Source: a virus
DNA length: 29,444 nucleotides
Direction: 5' to 3' (one strand)
IMG/VR virus record: IMGVR_UViG_3300035438_000885
Coordinates: 1-29,444 of that record
The notes under the pieces were generated by a model. That model searched no databases, was not told the DNA's origin, and saw nothing but the letters and a program-made list of their open reading frames with translations. The first letter of the stretch is position 1, and each line of letters opens with the position of its first letter. This document shows, in pieces, positions 6,592 to 12,175 of this stretch. A program made the translations under genes and the position numbers.

Positions 6592-7919
6592 AAAAATACA
6601 TAGGAGTAAACGTATACGATGCAGCAAATGAGCGCATTGATTATATATTTAAAAACTTTGAAAGGATATATCTTTCCTTTAGTGGCGGTAAAGATAGCGG
6701 GGTAATGCTTAACCTTGTTATTGATTACATGAGAAAAAACAACATTAAAAGGAAAATAGGCTTAATGACTTTAGATAATGAAGCCAACTATAATTTAAGC
6801 CTTGAATTTATGCATTCTATAGTATCAAAAAATTTAGACCTTTTTGATGTTTATTGGTGCTGTTTGCCTATCACATTGCCTTGTACCGTTTCTTCATTTA
6901 TGACCGATTGGCAGTGCTGGGGGGAGCATGAAAAAGATTTATGGATTAAGCCAATGCCTAAAGAAAAATACATTGTCAATATACATAATTGCCCTTTTGA
7001 TTTTTTTGAGGAGAATATGGGGTATCAGGAATTTTGGGATAAGTTTGGTGACTGGTATGGTCAAGGTAAAGAAGTTGCTTGCATGATTGGTATTAGAACA
7101 CATGAAAGCCTAAACAGATGGAGAGCAATAATGAACGAAGATAAACAAACGCATGGTGGTCATATGTGGACTAAGAAAAACACCAATTATGTTTATAACT
7201 GCTACCCTATTTACGATTGGAAAACTGAAGATATTTGGATTGCAAATGAAAAATTTGATTGGGAATATAATAAGTTGTATGACATATTTTGGAAAGCTGG
7301 TTTAAGCATTTATCAAATGCGTGTAGCTAGTCCATTTATGAGTGAAAGCAAATCTTCATTAAACCTGTATAGGGTTATAGACCCAAATATATGGGCAAGG
7401 CTATGTGGCAGAGTTGCTGGGGCTAACTTTATAGCTACTTACGGTAAGCAAATAAATTACAATTCATTTAAGCTACCAAAAGGACATACATGGAAGTCTT
7501 TTGTTAAATTCCTAATATCTACATTGCCTGAAGAAATATCAGAAAATTTTAAGAAGCGTTTCATTCAAAGTATAGCCTTTTGGTGGAGAGTGGGGCGTGG
7601 ATTGAGCCAAGAAGTAATAGAAGATTTGCGTAAAAACAATATACCATTTTTGTTAGGAGGGAACACTAATCATGGTAGGCAAGATAAAGAGAGGGTTAGA
7701 ATGTTACCGCAAGACCATTTAGATATGCTAAAATGCCATAATTCAGATGTTACATCATGGAAGCGATATGCAATTACTATTTTAAAGAATGACCATACTT
7801 GCAAGTATTTGGGGCTAATGCCAACAAAAGAACAAATGCAAAGACAAAAACAAATAGCAGAAAAATATAAAAACTTAGAAAAAACCAAAAACACACAAAA
7901 TGCAAATCAGAACAATTAA
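6588..7919 (+). CDS. PAPS-reductase-family PP-loop ATPase (IbrA-like)
   Basis: A 443-residue protein with the PP-loop signature SFSGGKDSG (about residues 30-38), which binds ATP pyrophosphate in PAPS reductases, DndC and related enzymes. Downstream GIRTHESLNRWRAIM and YPIYDWKTEDIWIA are typical of the IbrA/DUF3440 branch found in phages and plasmids, usually beside a ParB-fold partner, as here at 8926. Most of that branch has no assigned reaction; related enzymes adenylate or thiolate nucleic acids or small molecules. The C-terminal ~55 residues parallel the separate protein at 6058-6345. The end overlaps the next gene by 20 bases. Family call strong, substrate unknown. Confidence 0.88.
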   Translation: MKKYIGVNVYDAANERIDYIFKNFERIYLSFSGGKDSGVMLNLVIDYMRKNNIKRKIGLMTLDNEANYNLSLEFMHSIVSKNLDLFDVYWCCLPITLPCTVSSFMTDWQCWGEHEKDLWIKPMPKEKYIVNIHNCPFDFFEENMGYQEFWDKFGDWYGQGKEVACMIGIRTHESLNRWRAIMNEDKQTHGGHMWTKKNTNYVYNCYPIYDWKTEDIWIANEKFDWEYNKLYDIFWKAGLSIYQMRVASPFMSESKSSLNLYRVIDPNIWARLCGRVAGANFIATYGKQINYNSFKLPKGHTWKSFVKFLISTLPEEISENFKKRFIQSIAFWWRVGRGLSQEVIEDLRKNNIPFLLGGNTNHGRQDKERVRMLPQDHLDMLKCHNSDVTSWKRYAITILKNDHTCKYLGLMPTKEQMQRQKQIAEKYKNLEKTKNTQNANQNN

Positions 7920-8385
7920 CCAAATAAAGAACACCGAAAGAGATGTTAAGTTTACTGGCGGTAATAGCCTACGACTAATACTTGAATCCGATAATATGGG
8001 ATTTGCTTTTATGAAAACAATTATCCCTAAAGGTGGACCGCATAAATGGCACTATCCACATCATTTAGAATCTTGTTTTTGTATAGCTGGTAGTGGCATA
8101 CTTACCAACCTAACTAATGGAGATGTACACAATATTTTTGTTGATACAATCTATATATTAGACGGCAACGAGCCACACACGTTTGAAGCTACAGAAGATT
8201 GTGTATTGATTTCTGTTTTTAATCCACCATTAAGCGGTAATGAAGCGCACGACATAAACGGACATTATCCAAAATCAAACTACACAAAGGTTATTGCAAA
8301 AAAGATAGTTGCTGAATTAGATTGCTGCAAAAACAATTATGATGCTGTAGAAATAGTTGAATCCATACTAAACAACAATAAATGA
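7900..8385 (+). CDS. ectC: Ectoine synthase (EctC)-like cupin
   Basis: A 161-residue protein matching L-ectoine synthase along nearly its whole length: MQIRTINQIKNTERDV at the start, YPHHLESCFCIAGSG in the cupin core and SVFNPPLSGNEAHD before the end. EctC is an iron-dependent cupin that cyclises N-gamma-acetyl-diaminobutyrate. The iron ligands I recall from the Paenibacillus enzyme (E57, Y85, H93) all fall at identical positions here, as do R25, T40, Y52, H55, F107, E115 and H117; the recalled substrate residues W21 and N38 are replaced by G and M. No ectA or ectB is present. Start codon overlaps the PP-loop gene and the end overlaps the nuclease gene. Family strong; substrate may differ. 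Confidence 0.88.
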   Translation: MQIRTINQIKNTERDVKFTGGNSLRLILESDNMGFAFMKTIIPKGGPHKWHYPHHLESCFCIAGSGILTNLTNGDVHNIFVDTIYILDGNEPHTFEATEDCVLISVFNPPLSGNEAHDINGHYPKSNYTKVIAKKIVAELDCCKNNYDAVEIVESILNNNK

Positions 8386-8942
8386 AAAAGCCAAGCATAA
8401 GCAATTTGCTTAAAATATTAGATAAGCCTGCATTATTAAAATGGGCTAACAAAAAGGGTCTTGAAGGCGTAGATATTTCAGTATACACCCAAAAAGCTAT
8501 GAGTGAAGGGACTGCAATACACAGACAAATACAGTCTTATTTAGAAGATGGGGTTGCTTTTAATGATATGTACATGCAACATTGCTTTGAAACATTTATT
8601 TCTGATAAAGAAATATTAGGGTGCGAAAAAGAAATAGAAACAGATTATTTTGTTGGTAGGTACGACTTAAAAATAAGGTTAAAATCAAACAATAAAACAA
8701 TTTTAGTAGATTTTAAAAGCACAACAAGTGGAGCAAACAAAAAACTGTACATAGAAAATAAATTGCAACTTATAGCCTATGGAATGGCTGAAAATTGTGA
8801 TGATTTTGCAATAGTTACTTTGCCCGATTTCAGTTATATACCTTTTGAAGTTTTAGATAGAACACCATACGAAGAAATTATCAAGTCACTTTCTAACATT
8901 TACTTACTTAAAAAACAAATAGACAATGGAACAACTAACTAA
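8382..8942 (+). CDS. Cas4/RecB-type PD-(D/E)XK nuclease
   Basis: A 186-residue protein with all landmarks of the RecB/Cas4-like nuclease fold in order: GTAIHRQI (43-50, motif I), acidic CEKEIETDY (81-89), GRYDL with Asp95, the catalytic LVDFKST (D110-x-K112), and LQLIAYGMA (Q129...Y133, the QxxxY motif). No Cys cluster for an iron-sulphur site is apparent, unlike many Cas4 proteins. It starts at an ATGA overlap with the EctC-like gene and overlaps the ParB-like gene by 17 bases. It may act with the cassette proteins or with the Sak4-like ATPase as an end-processing exonuclease; the sequence does not decide. Confidence 0.85.
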   Translation: MKKPSISNLLKILDKPALLKWANKKGLEGVDISVYTQKAMSEGTAIHRQIQSYLEDGVAFNDMYMQHCFETFISDKEILGCEKEIETDYFVGRYDLKIRLKSNNKTILVDFKSTTSGANKKLYIENKLQLIAYGMAENCDDFAIVTLPDFSYIPFEVLDRTPYEEIIKSLSNIYLLKKQIDNGTTN

Positions 8943-9570
8943 TTTAATCGAACAAATTAAACATTTACCAACAGATGAATTGGTAGAAACAATTAACAAA
9001 ATAAAACTTGCCTTACACGAAATTAGCCCATTTAGTAAAGAACCAGTTGATTGTGTTTTATGGGTTAAAAACTCTATGGTTAAGGCTAATGATTATAACC
9101 CTAACAGCGTTGCCCCGCCTGAAATGGAACTGTTAAAGCAATCAATATTAGAAGATGGCTATACACAACCAATAGTATCTTTTAATGACGATGGTAACAT
9201 TATTGTTGTAGATGGATTTCACAGGAATAGAGTAGGTAGAGAATGTAAAGATGTAGAACAAAGAATACATGGATATTTACCAGTAGTAAATATTAATCAA
9301 TGGAAAACTGGTAAGTCTGATAGGATGGCTTCAACCATACGACATAACAGGGCTAGAGGTTCTCACAACATAGAGTTAATGAGTACTATAGTTACTGAAT
9401 TAGTAGAAATGGGGAAAGGTGATTCATGGATATGCGCACACATAGGAATGAGTAAAGATGAATTGTTGAGAATGAAACAAATTACAGGGCTGTCATCTCT
9501 ATTTAAAAATAAAGACTTTTCGCAAGCATGGGAAGCGGATAGCATAGTTGAACAAGAAGAAAACGCCTAA
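8926..9570 (+). CDS. ParB-fold protein (IbrB-like)
   Basis: A 214-residue ParB/sulfiredoxin-fold protein. YNPNSVAPPEMELLKQSI (57-74) and EDGYTQPIV lead to VVDGFHRNRVG (94-104), the box equivalent to the ParB GERR/nucleotide-binding element; RMASTIRHNRARGSH (133-147) is characteristic of the IbrB branch that accompanies IbrA-type PP-loop proteins. A likely helix-turn-helix follows (WICAHIGMSKDELLRMKQIT, 168-187). In Escherichia coli the IbrA/IbrB pair was described as activating immunoglobulin-binding genes; mechanism remains unsettled. It closes the accessory cassette. Confidence 0.85.
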   Translation: MEQLTNLIEQIKHLPTDELVETINKIKLALHEISPFSKEPVDCVLWVKNSMVKANDYNPNSVAPPEMELLKQSILEDGYTQPIVSFNDDGNIIVVDGFHRNRVGRECKDVEQRIHGYLPVVNINQWKTGKSDRMASTIRHNRARGSHNIELMSTIVTELVEMGKGDSWICAHIGMSKDELLRMKQITGLSSLFKNKDFSQAWEADSIVEQEENA

Positions 9571-9571
9571 C

Positions 9572-9715
9572 ATGCCATACTCTACACGCCTAACATACTA
9601 CCTCAATATGTACCTTCGCTATCTTGCAGAGGGCAACATTAAGAAAACCGAATTGTATCGTAAGCGTGTGGAGTTGCTTTTGAATAATCCACCTAAACAA
9701 ATAAAACTATTTTAA
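9572..9715 (+). CDS. 47-aa basic protein ending in QIKLF
   Basis: A 47-residue frame starting one base after the ParB-like gene's stop (TAACATG). It is rich in Tyr, Leu and Arg (MPYSTRLTYYLNMYLRYLAE) and ends NNPPKQIKLF. QIKLF is a beta-clamp-binding-like peptide at the extreme C-terminus, shared with the proteins at 5666 and 6058. Its stop is one base from the next ATG (TAACATG), so it fills the gap exactly. No family known; a clamp-tethered peptide is the inference. Confidence 0.6.
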   Translation: MPYSTRLTYYLNMYLRYLAEGNIKKTELYRKRVELLLNNPPKQIKLF

Positions 9716-9716
9716 C

Positions 9717-9959
9717 ATGATAGACATTCGCAAAGCACTAAGTCAAAGGTGCTACATAATATTTGACACTAACGAACAGTTGGTGAAGTTTATAGGTGAA
9801 AATAATCAAAGACCATTTGTATTTGTAGGAATATTAGAATCAGATGTAATTATAAGCGTACATGCTGATGGAGGTATGGTTACATTACCTGACACTATGT
9901 TACATGACTACCCACAATACCACCACACCGAGTTAACAATAACAGACGATGGAGAATAA
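9717..9959 (+). CDS. Hypothetical 80-aa protein
   Basis: An 80-residue protein starting at a TAACATG junction. Alternating strands (RCYIIFDTNEQLVKFIGENN, FVFVGILESDVIISVHADGG) suggest a compact alpha/beta fold. No family recognised. It overlaps the next gene by 11 bases. Confidence 0.65.
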   Translation: MIDIRKALSQRCYIIFDTNEQLVKFIGENNQRPFVFVGILESDVIISVHADGGMVTLPDTMLHDYPQYHHTELTITDDGE

Positions 9960-10137
9960 CAGATATAGGCTAAAAGAAGATAAGATACTTGGCAAGATTA
10001 AGGTAGCAAGTAAAGGGGATATAGTAACGGTGGTATGTATGCATGAGGGTGCAGACGGTATGTTTTGCAAAGTAAGCCGAGAGAAAGACGATAATTTATT
10101 CATAGTATCAACAAAACTTTTAACACCAATATTTTAA
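9949..10137 (+). CDS. Hypothetical 62-aa beta-rich protein
   Basis: A 62-residue protein that overlaps the previous stop. Its sequence (RYRLKEDKILGKIKVASKGD, VTVVCMHEGADGMFCKVSRE) has short alternating strands as in SH3-like barrels. No family assigned. It sits just before the SSB-like gene in the replication block. Confidence 0.65.
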   Translation: MENNRYRLKEDKILGKIKVASKGDIVTVVCMHEGADGMFCKVSREKDDNLFIVSTKLLTPIF

Positions 10138-10163
10138 CCGCCATAAGGCACAAAACAAACAAT

Positions 10164-10460
10164 ATGATAGTAGTATCAATCGATGTAACCAAAATCGACA
10201 AAAGCAAATTAGTAGAAGGTAAAAACGGACAAAAATACTACTCATTAGTAGTAGATGAATTGCGCACACCTGACAAGTATGATAACACCCATACGGTGTA
10301 CCAAAATCAGACTAAAGATGAACGTACAGCCAAGACACCTAAAGTTTACATCGGTAACGGTAAAGAGTTTAAATTTAACCAGCAGTCCGCACCACAACAA
10401 AGCGCACCAGCTACAAACCCATTACATTCACAACAGGCGGTGGATGACCTCCCATTTTAA
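10164..10460 (+). CDS. SSB-like protein with acidic C-terminal tail
   Basis: A 98-residue protein: an N-terminal beta-rich part (MIVVSIDVTKIDKSKLVEGK ... YYSLVVDEL), a Gln/Pro/Ala/Ser-rich linker (about 72-92) and the terminus DDLPF (94-98). This layout copies single-stranded DNA-binding proteins, whose acidic tip (DDDIPF in Escherichia coli) recruits repair and replication partners. The N-terminal part is shorter than a classic SSB OB fold, so it may be a reduced phage SSB. It lies between the recombination and helicase genes. Confidence 0.7.
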   Translation: MIVVSIDVTKIDKSKLVEGKNGQKYYSLVVDELRTPDKYDNTHTVYQNQTKDERTAKTPKVYIGNGKEFKFNQQSAPQQSAPATNPLHSQQAVDDLPF

Positions 10461-10500
10461 CATTACCCTATAAACCCTATCACTTTAAAAACACACAACT

Positions 10501-12006
10501 ATGTTCACACTCAGAAATTATCAGTTAGAAAATGTATTAGAAGTAGCCCATGCGGTACACAATTACAAGCGTATAATTAACTGCATTGCTACAGGTGGTG
10601 GTAAAACTAAGATAGCCATATCCATTACTAATAGGGCGTTAAGTAAGGGTAAAACAGTGCTATTTATAACGGAAAGTGATAAGATATATAAGCAGTTAGA
10701 TGCAGAGATAACAGATACAATAAATATCAACAGCACTGCAAAACTTAGCTACTTAACACCTAATCGCTTATATCTTGCAATGGCACAAACATTAGCACGT
10801 AGGGCAGAACTGATAAGCCAATTTGCTAAGATGGGTAACAGCCTATTAATAATCAACGATGAATGTCATGTAGGCACATCCACAAAACTACTACTACAGC
10901 TACCCGATGCACTACTAATAGGGCTAAGTGCTACCCCAGCAATGAAGTGGGCGAAGCACCTACCAACATTATACAATGCAATAGTAGTAGGTAAGCAGCC
11001 TGAATGGTTAGTTGCTAACAACTACCTTATAAAGTACCAACATGCACAGGTAACAGCCGCAAACCTGAATAGCCTACAAATTAAAGCAGGGGAGTTTACA
11101 GAGGAAAGTCAGGAAAGGATATTTGACACAGTTAATTCACACCAATTTGTACTGCAACACTTACGCCAATACAGGTACACTAAATGTATGATATTTTGCG
11201 CAAGTATCAAATCGGCAGAGTCATTACATACGTACCTAACCACTCAGGGACACAAAGTAGCCACACAACACAGCAAATACGAAATACGTAGTGAATCGGT
11301 ACAGGCATACGAATTAGCACAATTCACAAAACTACATAGCGGTGTAAATATTTGCATAAGTATTGCATCAATGAATAAGGGCTTTGATTTTCCACCAGTT
11401 GACTTGATACTTTTATACCGAGCAACTACAAGCCTACCACTATATTTGCAGATGTGTGGCAGGGCAAGCCGTACAAGCCCCGATACAGGTAAAGCGATGT
11501 GGACTGTACTTGATTACGGTGGTAACGGTAAGCGGCATGGTAGGTGGGATTATCCATGTATTAACGGTGAGCCAGTAGACTGGAATGTAGTTTGGAATAC
11601 TATACCTAAAAAACGTGAAGGCGTAGCACCGATTAAAGAATGTCCGAAATGTAAATACCTATTACCAATATTAGCACAAGAGTGTAGTAATTGTGGGCAT
11701 GTGTTTGTAAAAACTAAGCAGCCCCACGAGATTGAGCAGGTACATATTGTTATGTTGGAGCAAAACGCACAATTAGCCAATATGAAAGGTAAACGAATAT
11801 CACAATTAACACCAATAGAACTTGCTAACTACGCCAAAATTAAAGGTAAGAAACCGTATGCAGCAAGAGTAGCAAAAGCCCTAACACTTACTACCCCTAC
11901 ATATATCTATGAATATGCTAAAGCAATGGGATATAAAAATGGGTGGGCAGATTTTAACGCACCAAGTTACGGTGAAAGAATTGATTTTTTCGACAAAATA
12001 GTTTAA
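10501..12006 (+). CDS. SF2 DEAD/DEAH-type helicase with zinc ribbon
   Basis: A 501-residue superfamily 2 helicase. Motif I is CIATGGGKT (28-36), motif II INDECHVG (118-125, DECH), motif III GLSATP (141-146), and motif VI LQMCGRASR (316-324). A C-terminal four-cysteine zinc ribbon follows (C381, C384, C395, C398, in CPKCKYLLPILAQECSNCGH). It resembles the ResIII/RecG-like phage helicases that remodel replication intermediates. Its stop codon TAA is part of the -7 box of the next promoter. The family is clear; the exact substrate is not. Confidence 0.9.
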   Translation: MFTLRNYQLENVLEVAHAVHNYKRIINCIATGGGKTKIAISITNRALSKGKTVLFITESDKIYKQLDAEITDTININSTAKLSYLTPNRLYLAMAQTLARRAELISQFAKMGNSLLIINDECHVGTSTKLLLQLPDALLIGLSATPAMKWAKHLPTLYNAIVVGKQPEWLVANNYLIKYQHAQVTAANLNSLQIKAGEFTEESQERIFDTVNSHQFVLQHLRQYRYTKCMIFCASIKSAESLHTYLTTQGHKVATQHSKYEIRSESVQAYELAQFTKLHSGVNICISIASMNKGFDFPPVDLILLYRATTSLPLYLQMCGRASRTSPDTGKAMWTVLDYGGNGKRHGRWDYPCINGEPVDWNVVWNTIPKKREGVAPIKECPKCKYLLPILAQECSNCGHVFVKTKQPHEIEQVHIVMLEQNAQLANMKGKRISQLTPIELANYAKIKGKKPYAARVAKALTLTTPTYIYEYAKAMGYKNGWADFNAPSYGERIDFFDKIV

Positions 12007-12011
12007 CTTTG
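11981..12011 (+). promoter_or_regulatory. Promoter at end of helicase gene
   Basis: TTG (11981-11983), 20 bases, TAACTTTG (12004-12011). The TAA of the -7 box is also the helicase stop codon. Transcription would begin about 7 bases later, right at the first hairpin of the leader at 12017. Confidence 0.65.
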
Positions 12012-12016
12012 CAGAC

Positions 12017-12106
12017 CACTAGCGGCAACTAGTGACAAAGATATTATAACTAACCTTTAGTGGGGGATGCTTTGCCGAGCTGAACTCATTAAAGGTTATT
12101 TTTTTT
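12017..12106 (+). ncRNA. Structured leader or small RNA (~90 nt)
   Basis: Directly after a promoter there is a perfect hairpin CACTAG-CGGCAA-CTAGTG (12017-12034), then a long stem (12051-12064 with 12085-12098) topped by a small GCTT/GAGC hairpin and followed by eight T. Bounded by a promoter and an intrinsic terminator, it could be a discrete ~90-nt RNA or the terminated form of the primase-helicase mRNA. It matches no riboswitch class I can recall. The adjacent downstream segment 12123-12135 can pair with the 5' strand of the terminator stem, so alternative folding is possible. Confidence 0.5.
12051..12106 (+). terminator. Intrinsic terminator / attenuator before primase gene
   Basis: TAACCTTTAGTGGG (12051-12064) pairs with CTCATTAAAGGTTA (12085-12098), 14 pairs including two G-U, and is followed by T8 (12099-12106). 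It lies 70 bases upstream of the primase-helicase ATG, and no promoter matching the consensus is visible in between, so that gene probably depends on read-through or on upstream transcription. Confidence 0.7.
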
Positions 12107-12175
12107 GCATACTCGCACCATACCCACTACAAGGTAGAGGTTATTATTTCCTAACCATACTAATATTTTTACAAA

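Noticed and set aside
6588-7919. Complete DNA phosphorothioation (Dnd) system
   Set aside because: The PP-loop protein is of the IbrA/DUF3440 type, and no DndA, DndB, DndD or DndE counterpart is visible.
7900-8385. Phage-encoded ectoine osmoprotectant pathway
   Set aside because: EctA and EctB are absent and two recalled substrate-binding residues differ, so a complete ectoine pathway cannot be claimed.
12021-12031. TAGCGGCAACT also occurs at 29433 near the window end
   Set aside because: The second occurrence is inside an open reading frame and lacks the hairpin context, so it is most likely coincidence.
12017-12106. Fluoride, preQ1 or SAM riboswitch in the primase leader
   Set aside because: The conserved cores of these classes could not be matched; only a generic hairpin plus terminator can be supported.
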